NCBI RefSeq assembly: GCF_910592395.1
Contig: NC_088317.1
Span: forward strand, 13,886,001-13,950,000
DNA from: Lineus longissimus
Lineage: Eukaryota; Nemertea; Pilidiophora; Heteronemertea; Lineidae
Direction: 5' to 3'
DNA: 64,000 bases
Below, in pieces: positions 32,001 through 47,000 of this stretch. How positions within the stretch are numbered: position 1 is the stretch's first letter; every line of letters begins with the position of its first letter. The translations under genes were made by a program, and so were the position numbers. The notes under the pieces are model-generated. The model had not been told where the DNA came from, made no database searches, and saw only the letters and a list, made by a program, of their open reading frames with translations.

Positions 32001-35000
32001 CTTGGGACACTGACCATTCTTTAATGGTTTAGCGTAGTTTGTAACTGCAAACTTTTTAGATGCTGAAAACGTACTATGGTTTAGTGTCATGTCATAGTCT
32101 TTGATCAGCAAAGACAGTATGAATAAATCTAAAAGTACATTGTATGGTTACACATGTTAGTTTGTCCTACATGTCTAGTAAGCTACAGTGGAACCTCCCT
32201 TAGCGGACACATCTCTATTTAAAGGACACTAGAGTTGGTCCCAAATTGGTTGCTTCCATTCAGTTTGACCTCTCCAATCAGGATACCTCTCTATTAAGGA
32301 CAGCATTTGTCAGTACCGAGGGTGTCCTTAATAGAGAGGTTCTACTGCATGACAAACTGAAGCTGATAAGTATGATACAATCTAATCAACAGATTAAAGT
32401 TCATCTGTTGCATGGCTCTATCATACGTCCTTGATGAAGACTTTTCATAGGGTCGGTTTAAAACCTGGCACTGACATGCTGACTCTGACACTCGTACACA
32501 CCGATACCTCACTTGCTAGAAAACGCAACTACAATGAAAGATCTAGGCAGTACAAAAAAAACGTGGACTAACGATGGCCAGGTCCTGCAACTTTATTGGA
32601 TCTCTGATGCACCTTGTATGCATAATGAATATTTATATCCAAAAAAAGAAGAAAAAGAAACAAAGAATGTGGAAGCAACCTTAAGTTAACTAGGTGCCAA
32701 CTTCTTACATTATAGAGGCGATGGCTTCCATTTTCAATTTGGCCATTTTGATGTCTTTTTTTATAATATGTCATCCCATCACTGAATATTGTTTTCTCGT
32801 CATGTTCAAGGGGATTTTTAAAAATCAGACGTAATCGCGACTTCATTATATTTATTAGCGAGTTTCCGCAATCTCACGAATTACAAATCACGAATTACGA
32901 ATTGCTATATCCGAGAAAGAGACCCCAAGATCATTGGTTTCTAAGCTGATCAACGTCCGTTTCCCTTAGAAGGGTCACTCGCGATCCAAAATTCTTTCAG
33001 CAATCCTTGAATTTCTTAGACGCAGCGGGTTTTGAATTCGTGGTGACGAACTGGCTGAGCCGTTACGCGTTAGTCTACATTATCGCAGCGTCCGTTTTTC
33101 AATAAGACCGGAACTGAACGAAAGCATTAACTTCTAATACATAACACCAGATACAGCTGACTGCAAAAGGGAACGCGAGTTCCTTTGTAATTATAAGTTC
33201 GTAACTGGTAATTCATATTCGTGAGATTTGCGGAAACTCGGTATTACCTTTCCATGCCGAGTTTCCAACCCATGCTTTTCTTAGGGAGGCAGAGTCTGGA
33301 ATTGATGAAAAAGCAACTCTGACTTTCTTGGCCAAAACAAATCGGTATCAGGTCAAAACGTTCCAATTATTCTGAAAATAACTTCTGAGTTCTACTGCCG
33401 GCTTTCAAAATGTCCGGAGTTTGCCTCGAACCAAAAACTTATACTAAATCCACTCTCCAATAAGATCCCAATTTGCACCACTGATAACCACCGAATAACA
33501 TGAAATTAACTCGACCCTCACAGAAAAGCTACAGATTCATATACTTATTCATCATCGCGACGGATCGATATATTTACTGTATCTATATACTGACACTGCC
33601 ATCTTTGTTTTGTTTCACTATCTTTATAATTTAACAAGGCACTATACTTACAACTGAGACCAACCTTCGCCACTGTAAGATTAACATGAAAGCACATGTA
33701 AATTGTGAATTATTCTTGATATTAGAAGTAGGAGACTATCGTTCTTTTTAATAACGGTCACCGATTAAAGATATGTTTGTATTCGTACGTATTTCGTTCA
33801 TGCATAACTTATCGTAGTGCGTAGTGATTACTTTTGCAGTTGTTCAGGCAGGCATCAGGGGTAACAGCGTATTGTGTAATCAATCGTCATCCCCTTCATT
33901 TGCCAAATTAACGGTGACTACGAATACGGGAACCAAAATTAGTAATGCATGAGCGATATTTCGTACGAATGAAATAATTTTGTATTTAATTGGACACCGT
34001 GTTTTATCCGGCAAACAAACGACACGGATGAAATTATCTTCCTCGAACGTGAAGGTCCGTCTATCGTGTATGCCAATTTGTGAATTGATTTTATTCTCTA
34101 TTCCTTCTGTAGTCGCTACCCCTTTTTACCTCAAATCATAAATGGCGCATACTATATGTTAAACCATACACTCTGAATCATTCATCCCCGTAAGTGCAAT
34201 TGGGCAAGTAGAAAATTACTTACTCTGACTTTGCACTGTTTGTAAGTGAATGACTGAAAAGAAAAAAACACAAGACGATGATTTATCGAATTTGCGGTAT
34301 GCGATCGGACAGTATGTTTTTGCGGCTGTTTGTCCAGAAACGCGAATCGACCACATTACAAGGTTTCTCAAGACAATTGCATAACACTTTCACCACTTGA
34401 GACCCGAATGTTTTGCTCATACGAGTACGGTACGTGAATTCTTCAAACATCTCGCCTTGTGAGAGCGATTGACACATTCTATATCGCTTATGTATAATTT
34501 GGTGATATATATGTTTGTTCAGTTGGGGTATTCAATAGAGTATAAATCCATTTCAAGGTAAGGTCCAAGTCATTGCGAAACTGATATATCATATTAATGA
34601 TAATCGCAAATAGCTCGACTTGACAGACAAACAGAAGCATGAAACCAAGTCATATGTATGTTTGTGTTGTTGGGGCGTTCAAAAGAGTAACCGATTTCTA
34701 GGTCTGAGGTCAAGGTCATTGCAAAGCTGGCGAGATGTTTGAAATTATTGCCCCGCTCGACGTATAAACACGCTGGAGAGTAACACGTTTAATTGTGTGG
34801 AGTCAGCAGCTTCTATTAAATGTCTTATATTGAAATTAAACCCCGCATTACACCAGGATACCATTCTCTGATCGTGCGAAATGTATAATACGAGAAATCA
34901 AAGATGATGAAATATAGCCCGAACTAAAACTTGACAGCCATGCTTCTAGAATCACTAAACAATCAGTGTCAATGGCCGCCGGTTAAACTGATGCATGAAC

Positions 35001-38000
35001 AGGTCGATATGGCCGCCGGTTAAACTGATGCATGAACAGGTCGATATGGCCGCCGGTTAAACTGATGCATGAACAGGTCGATATGGCCGCCGGTTAAACT
35101 GATGCATGAACAGGTCGATATGGCCGCCGGTTAAACTGATGCATGAACAGGTCGATGGTGATCTATTGACGGACTTACTTCTGCATCTCGAGCCAGTAGT
35201 TTTCGTCCCTTTCAGACAACGGGAGCCGATCGGGTTCATCATGTTCCCCTTGAGGCCCGCACTCACTGCAGAAGAAAAGAGAACTCTCACATGCTTACAG
35301 AAAGAACAACTGAGCAATTATTAATATCAGGGCGCAGACAGGACGTTATGGCTGCAAGGATTGACGTGGCTGCGGACGTAAGAACAGTTTCTAAGCTGAA
35401 TGACGTCGGCGTAAAAACATCGTTAAATTTGCATGTTTAAAAATCGTAGGAGAAATCGTATAGTGAGATGATGATTACAAGTCCAAGGTGTTCTAAGTGC
35501 TGCTGTGCGTGAAACTGCATAATGCATGCATCTGTGAACCATACATTGCCATTTCGCCTCAAAATTACAGTTTTATCGAATATATTGCCAGTATTGCTAC
35601 ATTGCATTACGCAAAATCCAAATCTCAGTTGAACTGAACGGCAGGTGGCGGCTGAAACTATGAGAGCCACGAAAAAGAAACTCACGTGCTTTCTTATAGC
35701 GACCGTTCTTTGTCACCTCAAAACCATATTTCGCAACTGTAAGAAAACAAATAACAACTTATTTCAGATTGCGATGGAAGAAATGCCGGAAACGACAAAT
35801 GGTTAATTGCACATTTAGCGTGTTCGATTACTGGCGCGGCGCCTGCGCGTGTAAGCGCCAGTGCGTTCTTTTTGGTACTGGCGCCTCATCTCGCGCTAGG
35901 CCGAAGTGAGCGACCCTGGGAGCGAGCTACTTTGGCAAAAAATGGCCACCGCACGTGACCTTTGAGAAAAGATGGCAGACGATCCTGTAAATGCTGGCTT
36001 AGCGATATACACGAAGGTGGTTATTGCATAGACTGCAGCTTTTTTGGTAAAAATAGAATAGCTGTTGGAAGAAATTGATAAATTATAGTGTCGATGTAGT
36101 TTTTGTAAAATACGCACACCCGGTAGTGTGTCAGGTCATTCTTTTTACACCTACACAAAATGAGGCAAAGCATCCCTGAATTAAGCATACAAATATTGAA
36201 TAGCCTACCGTTTATGTTAACTTTGATCAAGTCGTTGACTGAAAATTAAAGTTAATGATCATTATTCAGCCCTTTCTTTAATGAAATGCCTCGCTTAACT
36301 AATACATATACTAAGTGACACAAAAAAGATCATACACTTCTGATTTTGAGCAGCCCCCGGAATATGAATATGAGCAAGAATTATGGTCATGACCTCGGCT
36401 CCGCTTCGGTTTTGGTCAACCTCGCAGATTTGGTGAGATAATCAATACCCCCAATTCGGTGACTTCCCCCATGTGCATTTACACGAAATATTATAGATTC
36501 CATTCAAAGCGCAATAATTGTTCGAACGATTTTGTTTTTTCAATGCTTTTCCAGTTTTTTTCTATATCTTAAACTCGAATGAGATTCGGACGAATTGAGG
36601 TCACTGCAATATTTCCACTAAAATTGCGTTCCTTACATGTAGCAAATATTATTTGCGTTAGTTCTTTAAGCAACGTGGCGGAAAATGTTCGAGAAAAAAA
36701 TACGGTTAATTTCAAACGCAGTAAACCACGTAAAACATAAAGTTGCATTTAAATCTATTCAAATAGGCGAATATGTCGTGTTACCTTTGCATAACTCTCC
36801 GTGGACTATGGCGGTACTCCCATCGGGACATTTGCCCTTCAGTAGAGAGGGAATCACCAGGATGGATTTCTTGGATCCTCGAATTTTGGTTTTTTTCTGG
36901 TCCCTGGCACCTTTAAAAGTAAAAATATAATGTGGATGTGACAATGAGATTCCAACCACAGAAAGAAATTTAAAACCGTAGAACTGCTACATGAGTTTAG
37001 ACATTTTCTGAATAAATGGTCACACCCTCAATGATAAGGCTCTTCAAACAGATGCTTTCTACTGAAGTATTATGTCTCGTCGACAAAGAATGTTTTATAT
37101 CGCGTTGAATTCAGGCGACCAGCAGTGCGGCAAGGTGGCTAATGCTCGCGCCTCATTTTTATCCATAGCACACGTCACGTAACGGGCGGACCTGCATGAA
37201 GCATCAGTATTAATTCAAGTTGAACACCATAACTTTAAATCAAGTTGATTTAAAGTCATGGTGTTCAATTTCATAGCAGCTCGAACACAAGTCAGAATTT
37301 GTTCTACTTACTGGAGACAGAGACTGAAATGGAGGAAAAGTGGAAAGTTAACGTGGCGGCATATACATGTCGGTCTTCAACATTGCCTTTTTAGGCATTT
37401 TGAAGAGTTCTAGCAAACTAGTTCACGCGTTCCTGCGAGACGTTGAAATCCCCGATGCCAAAATCTCAAGTAAAACCTGCTAAACTTGCATCACTAAAAA
37501 ATGACAAGCTGTATGTCACAATATGTTACCACCCTCAAGGTATGCAAGAGCCTAAAAGGTCAGTTTCTAATCTAGAAATACATATACATGTATTTCAATC
37601 AAGTACTGCATCTTGATGTGTACGTTTATGTGTTATGTCACATACGACGCCGGCCGTGTGAGGCGTCGCCGTCAATACAATTCTTTCCTAACCAGTGTTA
37701 GTCATTGTTAGCCGTACGTACTTCCTCGTGATGAACATGTTAGCCTGAAGTGTCGTCTGTGGACTGGAAGTAAAAACAATATTTCGCAATTCATACAACA
37801 GTAACTAGGTCTAACCAGTTCAACATCGTTGATTCTCCGACATGAAGAATGCATGGGCCTGATAGATGACGCTTGAATTCGGGACTCTTATAACAAATTA
37901 ATCTTTCATTTGTGCCAAAAAGATGTATCGTTCATCAGTATATCGAGAAGAGATAACGACTAATTGAGATTAGCAAGCAATAGGTTTCAACCCGAATGCT

Positions 38001-41000
38001 GTCGAGCTCTTCGTACCATTTTTAACAGTAGGTGACAAAATCAGCTCGTCCCATCGGTTGGTTTAACTAATTCTTTAGTGCTTGATATCATATTGATAGT
38101 ACATGGTATCTCCATGAGGCCCTGAAACCCCTTACGAGAGTACTCACAACGATACTGAATGTGCAATTTGAGGTACGTTACTATGATGGAATGCTCTGTA
38201 CTACAAGTTTCTCCTCATTGGTGAGATAGTGCGAAATATGGAATCAGTTTGTTAGTCGTACGGTTCTATCTTTACTATCTTTATTCTTGACTCCATGAAT
38301 ATGTAATGCAAGTTTCGACAGATAAACACAGCCGGGAAAAATCTTATGCATTCGCTGTAAGTAAATCATCCACTCTTGGTCGATGCCATTGGGTCGATGC
38401 ACTCCGAAAATACTGAGACGAAGAGATGAATAGGCAAAAGCAATGTGCAAAAGACATTCGAAATGATTGGGGCAGGAGAGAGCACTTACGTTCTTTTCTG
38501 GCTTCCTCCAGATTAACAACTGGAAAAGAACGAAAACAATGTTTTTCTCTCTAAGTCGGGATACCCCACTCACCCACATAAATTGTGCTAACAGTGAGTG
38601 TCTCTACCACATGCATGCAGCGATTGATCGGGAAATCGCTTTTGCGCCACCATTTCACAAACGGTGCTATCGGACTTTCAGCCTGGGGAGGACCTAGTAG
38701 ACGCGGATGCAGCTACCAATACAGAAACGCATGCTTCGTCTCTCTTTCAAGTGACCAGAGCTTCGAATCCTTGGATATGAATTCACAAAGTAACCAATTG
38801 ACAAATTTCCTTTTCGTATATAAATAGGGACTTGAATATTTCGAAAACATAAACTTTAACATTCATTGAATGTTGCCATTGAGTGGTAATGATTAAAATA
38901 CTTTCATAAAACCTAACTTTTGTCTTAGAGTTGATATAGGTGCGGGATGTCGGAACAAAGTGGCGCGACCAAATTGAATTCAGATAAATGCCAATCGTTC
39001 ATTTTTCAGCGCCGAACTGTCGTATGGTCCGTCAATAGTTTGACTAGGCCTATACGCTCCTTCTTTTTTCCTAACCTGGCACCCTTCAGCATGTTGAGTG
39101 TCCCTGAAGACATAATTTTGGTTATACATACCAGAACACCCTGTCTTCTGTGGTTGATATATTGTCCCTTGTGGACATTTCGCACCAATCTTGGGGATAT
39201 AGAACTTGAGCAGTTTTCCTTGGAAAAGAAATCAGTGAGTTTATACCCAATCTACGGCAAAAGGAATTAACTAACATTGTATCAAGCAGTGAGCGCGAAA
39301 CAATACTTCGTGGGCAAGCAAAAAAGCCGGGCATCGATATTTCTACCAGCCAGCGACCCAAAAACATTAGTACCAGTATGGAGGAGTTCTCAATAAGAAA
39401 AGTGTGACCAAGATTTCTCCATTTGGCCCGTAGCTATGGCTCCACAGCCAGTTTTGTGATGCGTATGTACATTGTATTTGGGAGTAATATTCTCGAAAGA
39501 AGAATTGCATTATTACGTAGGAACGACTACCAAATCACCTCCAACTTCGCTTCACGAATTGGCTCGGGAGAAGAAGCTACATTATATCATTCACAAAAAA
39601 AAACTTATGTAACTGCACATGCTCATGAATAATGCTAACAGAAGGGTCAGTGTTTCTTGAGTGAAGACCTATGCACCTCTCATTTGAGAAATGATTATGT
39701 TGCGGGTATGACTGAATTGTGACACACCTCGCTTTTATTTAACTCCTCGTACATGAGTATAATGTGACGTGCACGAATGTTTTGAATCCAAAATGGTGGT
39801 GTCATGTAATTACTTTGTCAGCCTCCTTTTGGAAGCAGAGAGGTCAGGCTGCAGTGCAGGACAGGAAAGCTTATCTTAGTGCAGTGGTTGGGAGTTGACC
39901 GAGCTCTTGTGGAAGACTGCTTTGGAAGAAAGCCTCCAGTTGGTCCTTTTTTCTCCCAACCCGCCCACCCACTACGAGCGGTCGTTAGTGCCAGTCGCGC
40001 GTTGGTCCGAGTTCTCCATTTCCCATATCCTGACTGACGTGTGACTGCACATGACACCCATCGGAAATATACCTACTTCTGCACAATCCTTTCACTAGAC
40101 TAAACTGGACGGAACACTTGCCCCCCTTGGCTGGATACACTAGATCTGGCCCTACTAGTTTATCTGCAAAAAAGCATCACCAGATCACAGTAATTGTAAC
40201 CTGCTCTGTCAAAAGGAGGCGGAAGTTGCATAAAGGGAAAAGGGAGAAAAAGGGAGAGAAAAATAACGTTTTTGAAAAATAATTTGATGCCTTTCCTGGG
40301 TCATTTAAACTATGTCTAGGGGTGTTTCGAGGCCACCAAAGCCAACAAAAATAGAGCAAATAAGTTGCTCCTTCTAAAGCTTATCCATAAATAACCCATT
40401 TTCGGACAGAGTTTTCTCAACTTTTTACTTCAGAGAGTGATATAATTATTCTGAAGTCCATATCTCAGCGCATCCTCAAGAGATCCCCATGGAGTGCTGA
40501 TCATCGAACTTCGCTTACTTTACGAAATAAAAAAGGCAACCACGACAGCAGGGGGAAGGAAACACACTTCGTAAATTCCAATCCATGCGACTCTGCAGCC
40601 GAAACCAATTTACTTGCCAAAATCTGAAAAGGTGATTCGCTGGATAATTTGAATAACTTACAGAAACAGTTCTTTCCTTGTTTGACCCATGTTGGTGGAC
40701 ATTTATTCCCAGGCATCTTGGCATAGCCTCCGCCAACTAGCAGATTTCCCGAGAAACGCTTCACATAGAAAGTTCCTGGAGTCAAAAAGAAGACATCACA
40801 CTGACTCTAAAACGAGTTAGCACAACTTACATGTATGAAAAAACAATTCAAAGTGGACATTATGCTCGCATTGGGGAACATCCCACTCTAGCCAGCTACA
40901 GAGGCAGAATTCGTTTATAAATTCTGACCGACAACATGGGCATGAGATATGTTGGTTTTTCATCCAAAAATAGCCTCCAGCAGGACCGCATATTCTCCAA

Positions 41001-44000
41001 ACAAGGTCGTTGAACTGCAATAAACATTGCACAAGAATGTTGTGTAACCTTTAAAATAGGGCTGTCTGGAATCCACAACCATGTCCAAAACTGCCTCGCT
41101 ACATACACTGTCAAAAATCATTATTGGGGAGCAGAATTTAGTGTAATACTAGCTACAGGTGGCTATGCATGGTGGCAAGCAGAGGTTTTATCCTCCTGGC
41201 CAGGTAAATGCCACGTCCAAGTTGTCCCTTTAATGGAAGGCGAAGGTCAGTTTATTTCGAACACGATATGATGATGATAACCCCCTATAGTGAATATGTG
41301 ATTCATGATTTACGATCCCTGCGAGGTGGAGATTTCTTGAGATGTGATCCAAAGAGGACTGGGACCTTAGCCTTCATAAAATGAATGACAGACCAATCCC
41401 CTGACAACCTTCATTATTTGGTAGACGTACCTTTGCATTCCTTGGATTTCTTCATCAGTTCGAATCCGGATGGGCATACCTTGGTCAGTGGCTTGAACGT
41501 CACAACGTTCTTGCCAACCCGAAGGCCCTCTGGAAATGAAGAGAAATCTCCATGATAACTGAAAAACAAACCTAGATATCTTTGTGTTACTTAATGTACT
41601 AATCATGATCATGATAATTCGTGTCAATCTTCGATAATAATGAGATTTCGCAAGCTAACGCTTTTCATTTATAATGATTACGTTTTCTAAGCGCCATTTT
41701 TACGCGTAAATATAAACGTAAGTGAATTTACGATTATTTTAGTCAAAGCCCAGCCTAATACCTTGTGATAAATAGATTCAATAATCGGAATTTTAAACAC
41801 TCTTATATTACCCTTACGGTCTTATAATTTCAAGAGGAGTGCTTGGCGCATATGTGTTTATACGCGTGTTTTAAACTTGAGTGATGGATCAACAGGATTT
41901 TCAGCTGTACGGGTAGCCTCACGTCAGTCGATGACGTCATTGCCTCAAGTCTTCTCTCGGCACCAAAATTTTGTGTCATGATGTCGTCAAATCGTAATCG
42001 TAAACGTAAAACGTAAACTGGCAAAATCTGCCTAATTTACTGTTCACCTTGCATGAGAAATAACAGCAAGTACGTATCCTCGATCTAACTTATTTACTTT
42101 TTTTTTCGCCCATCTTTTAGTTTTTTTCGCGTGAAGATTAATCCATACTTGATGACATGTATATTAAATATTATTCTCATCATGAACCAGAAATGTCGAA
42201 TTTTTACCAAGATATATTACGGCATTCAGGTGTCTTTGTTCTTCTAACAAGAGTGTACCCTGTACTTACTTCTGGCCAGGTTGCCATACTTGTGAAAGCC
42301 TTTTGGCACTTTCCCGTCAACCAGCGTGATCAGGATGGCGTCCGCTCTTTGGCCAACCGACATGGGGTCAGTGAATGGCACTGAAAGACAAAGAAAGTAC
42401 TTGAATGGAGCATCTTGCTATGGCTAATAAAAAGTACTCCATTTGTCCATTAGAATTAGACATTTTTCAAATATGATATCACATGTACTTCCTCAACGCC
42501 GTTTTAGGATCAACCTGGTCATTATATTCCAAGGTTGTTTGATTGAATTAGTTGCTTTTCTGTGATGGCAAATAGTATCGGTGTGAATTAGACTCTTTGG
42601 ACATACGGCCATGACGTGTTACTATGGGCGGTTATTTCCGCATTAAATGATGTCCTAAAACGCGTCTTTATAACTGGCGACTCGTGTGTGTGTGTGTGGA
42701 GCAACCCGTGCGTACAGAGCAAAACGCGCGTATCTAACTCGCGACCCCTACAAAGAACATAACGCGAATGTATAACTACTGTCGCATAAACGTGCCGTCG
42801 GATAACTAGTGTCGGATAACTAGTGTCGGATAAGTGCTGTCGGATAACTGCTGTCGCATATAAGGTTCCTCAGCCTCCCGCATCGCGGCGCTAGTTATTA
42901 TTACTTTTGTTCTAAGCGACGTAATCCCGAGTTTGAGACAGAAGAGAAAAATGGCTACTAATCAAGATCCACATGTGCTCCAGCGGGCAGCACGCATGCT
43001 GCAAGACGTTGTGAATTTGTTGGGCAGGCCTACCCAGGACCAGGTCCCTCTTGATAATCGGGTTGATAATATTGCAGCATCTGCTAAGTGCAAAAGCAAG
43101 GCCATTTGAAGTGCGCCTACTACATTACAGTTACCAATTGGTTAATCGTATGTCGCTTAGAGCAAAAACAATAATCATCAAGACACAAGAGCGCCGCGAT
43201 GCGGGAGGCTGAGGAACCTTATATGCGACAGCAGTTATCCGACAGCACTTATCCGACACTCGTTATCCGACGGCACGTTTATGCGACAGTAGTGATACAT
43301 TCGCGTTATGTTCTTTGTAGGGGTCGCGAGTTAGATACGCGCGTTTTGCTCTGTACGTACGGGTTGCTCTACACACACACACGAGTCGCCAGTTATAAAG
43401 ACGCGTTTTAGGACATCATTCAATGCGGAAATAACCGCCCATATGTTACCCCAGGGACCCCTCAGTGGCAATCTGCAGGTCTAATAGATGGATATATTTT
43501 TTACCGAATGAAGTCATTCTAACGTAATTGCCGTTGGCTGCGCGCGCATATACGTATCTCAACAGAGGGGATGGCGTGACGTAACAATATTAACGTCAAC
43601 GATCGATTTCACTTGGACACGAGGAGTTTTTCTCGCCTATTTCGTGACTTGCATGATATTTTAGAATAAAACTTGGATAAGATTTTGGCACAATAACCAC
43701 CGTACATCATCGGAGAAATCTCAACGATGGTTTGGACGATGGTTTGTCGCAACTTTTCTTCATGAAAACCATGTTGAAGAGATACGAGAGTGCGCGCGCA
43801 TGGTGTTTACAAATTAGCCGTGACGTCAGCAGATATCCATCTATAGCATATTAGATACGCGCATGAACGTTAATTTTCTTGCAATCGTGCCCAAGACCTG
43901 CGAAACAAGGGTGAATCCTTACCTTTGCAGTTACAAGTAGGACAACCAGTTTCCTTGCTGGTGGCGTATACCAGACATGTGCTGCTGCATTTAGGTATAG

Positions 44001-47000
44001 CACAGGGTGCTACTGAAACAACACAGTGGTTTGTAGTTGTGAGATTGGCAGCTCTTGATTGGCAGTGCTTTGGTGTGAATCTCTTCCGATTCAAGAATTG
44101 TTCTTTCCGAATTAGAGTCGGAAGGTTAAAGGGGATTTCGCTCGTCCGACGCTTAAGTCTACTTTCTACGTTTTCTCGAGCAGTGAAAATGCACATTCTC
44201 ATTTCCTGTTTATAGGTCAGACGCAGATCAATTATCCAGATTCGCCCTGATGAACATGTGAACGATAGGGCCCGCAATAAGCTTCCATTCAAAAACCGCA
44301 TTAAAATAGCATATCGCGCGGCGGCTTTGTGCAAGATGTGAAAACACTATGAACGATACAAATACTGCAGGCGTGAATTTTTAAATTGCCGACGGTCTCT
44401 AGTGTTTCTTTTACTTACGTTTCGTGTGTTCTTCGTCGATCTTTATCGTCTTCTCAATCGAGAGCAATCTCACTGAAATGGAATCATGATCACCACTGTA
44501 ACAGTTTCCCTGGGCCATCATCCGTATTCGTCGTCCATCTATGAGTTGCCATTTCCTGTCACCTTGCATTTCAACATAATAAATCACGCTCATCCACGTT
44601 CAACTTTCGACAAATAACGATATGTGGCCCACACAGGTGTCTCATACGATATTTTAAGGAGGACTATTCACGACATTTTCTCCAAATTCGGCAATTGTCT
44701 TTATATTATGATCTCTTCGATTTGTTGAAGCGAAATCCAATTTTCAGATTGGTCAGCAGCTTTTATATACATGTATATGCCACGAGCTAAATAAAAACAT
44801 CTCTCTTTTGTGACAAAATGTCGGGAGCAGGGTGAAAATACATCGGTGAAATAGGAGACCACGTCACATGATAAAAAAGTTCCGACAAAACTAATTGCAC
44901 CTTAAAGGGGTACACCGTTCGTAATAACTTGTGGTCCAGTTAAATAGAAAATCTTCTAATACACAATGCCGTAGTGCAGTTATTATGAGTACGAATTTGT
45001 TTAAACTTGGTATTCATAGTATTTGTATATCAGTCTACAAAACGGCATTGCTGAAATTTATATTTAGCATTTATTTACGCAATTGAGAATTTTCAAATTC
45101 AATTTCTTTAACGAGCGGCGCATGCCTTTAAGTGGATATATTACTGACCTGAATCACTAGAATATCACAAAGTATATACATGTACGTATAGATTAGAGAA
45201 GATTGAACGACTCTAAATAAGCTATAAATATCTAGGAAGTTATATTTGGCAAGCCCGGTGTAATGTTTTTGAGTGTTTCTGTTTTTGAGTGTTTCCCCTC
45301 ATTGTTTGGGAACGCTCAAAAATAGATTGACGAGTATTTCTGTGTATCCCCCCTATTGAAAAGTCATGGTCTCTCTAGCTGCCTATTGTTTGGAAACACT
45401 GAAACATGGGGAACAACCACAGATGTTACACCGGCTTACCAAACAGCGACTTTTTCTTGTCCTGAATGGAGAGCCGAACTCATTAATATCAAAGTAAAAT
45501 CTCCAGCTCGCCAAACAGGGTAGATTTTTTACCTGTTTGGCAAGCCCGGCTGGCCGAACAGGGTGGCTTTTTAGTGCTGTTTGGCAAGCGGCTCTCCAAA
45601 CAGGACAAAAAAAGATGCCTGTTCGGCGAGCGGCTTCCCAAATAGACCCGGCCAAATATCTAATATTTTAGCTGTCCGTCTGACTCACAGACAGCCAAAT
45701 TTAACTAAATTCAGTTTTGCCACCAACGATACAAATTATAAACTAGATGGGTTTTTTTCAGTTACGCTCAGTTGACAGGATATTCTGGTCAGTGTATCTG
45801 TTTTAGGGGCAACTATATATTGGTGCGGGAACTTTTATGTACATGTAGTAGCAATCGAAAAATTTGCTCAGATCCTTGAGATGTCCCTGTAAATATCCAT
45901 AGCGCCGTATACAGCATTTTCCCTGTTACATGTACTCATGCTTTTAAGATTCTTGAATGTGCCATCCTTGCAAACGTCTGATCAGTTTTATCTCCAATGC
46001 CGTGATAATTAGGCTAGCTGGTCTACATTGTTTGGATAAATATTGGCGATGGCTGATATCACGGATGTGCTATTTTTTGCTGTTCAACACAGAGCAGAGG
46101 TGGAAGGGGCCTACTTACACTCAGACTCCAGCCGCTTTTCATCCACAACTGAAAAAAAGATCATCGCATATTATTAGCTTAAAATAATCTTTCGTCCTCT
46201 AGCGCAGATTTGTGCGGCTTTGAATCATACGTCTTACAAGCGCAATGCAACATCTCCCCTAGATAAAAATAAAACGATTTGATGTTAAAGTATTAATCTG
46301 TACTAAGTTTCTTTTCGCTATCGTTGTAAAATATGTTGCACTTCTACCAAATTAGCATTTAAAAGCTTGGTGTTTGCCGATGTTAGTGATGGCCACTTTA
46401 AAAACGCCCAACGACATCATGTAACTCTAACCAGATTGTCGAAAGATCAGAAAAAGGATCGATGTACACCGATTTCAGGTCACCTAACATGCCAGTCTGG
46501 ACAAAACATCGCATTTTCTGTTAACATTATCTCGGGCTTTTTTGGCCTCCCTCTAGAACATCCCGCAACCTTCAGGGCCACCCTGTACACTTCACTAAGC
46601 GGCGCTGTAATTGACGGAGCCGATCGAAGCGACAAAATTCTTCGTTTGCGGGCCGGGCGCTTTCAGTATGCTCTGTGCTTTTGTGTCTTGTCATGTCTAT
46701 CCGTCGTAAGACTAGGTGATGTACTGAAAGACTCACTCCTGCACCAGCCCCCATCACGGGTGTCATGTGTCCCTGCTAAGCAAGGCATCTCCTGGAACCG
46801 GCGGATCTTGTCTCCCTTCTGCTCAATTTTGTCTGGAAATCCAAAATCCAAATTTAAAAAAAATACATATTTTGGAAGTGTATATTAAGTGGACAAATTT
46901 CATAAGCAAGCATTTGATCACGGTGCATATGTATCGTTGGCACAGACCTCTGAATCATACTTCTGTTGCCTAAATTATGTTTTGAAATAATTATTGGAAG

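Noticed and set aside
34224-34235. Another possible 12-nt microexon (TGCAAAGTCAGA)
   Set aside because: The acceptor has a weak pyrimidine tract and no neighbouring evidence; chance is likely.
34972-35156. 37-base repeats as a CRISPR array
   Set aside because: The copies are head-to-tail with no spacers, in an animal intron; it is a minisatellite.
35437-35685. An 82-codon minus frame beginning with a signal-peptide-like MSFFFVALIVSAATC
   Set aside because: It would need an intron of about 30 bases after the exon at 35686, or an independent gene with no other support. The chained phases continue instead to the exon at 35179.
37133-37200. tRNA-like GGTGGCTAATGCTCGCGCC as a second SINE
   Set aside because: No B box at the right distance.
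46367-46888. A 173-codon plus-strand open frame
   Set aside because: It overlaps the well-supported module exon at 46737-46832 in antisense and has no recognisable motif.
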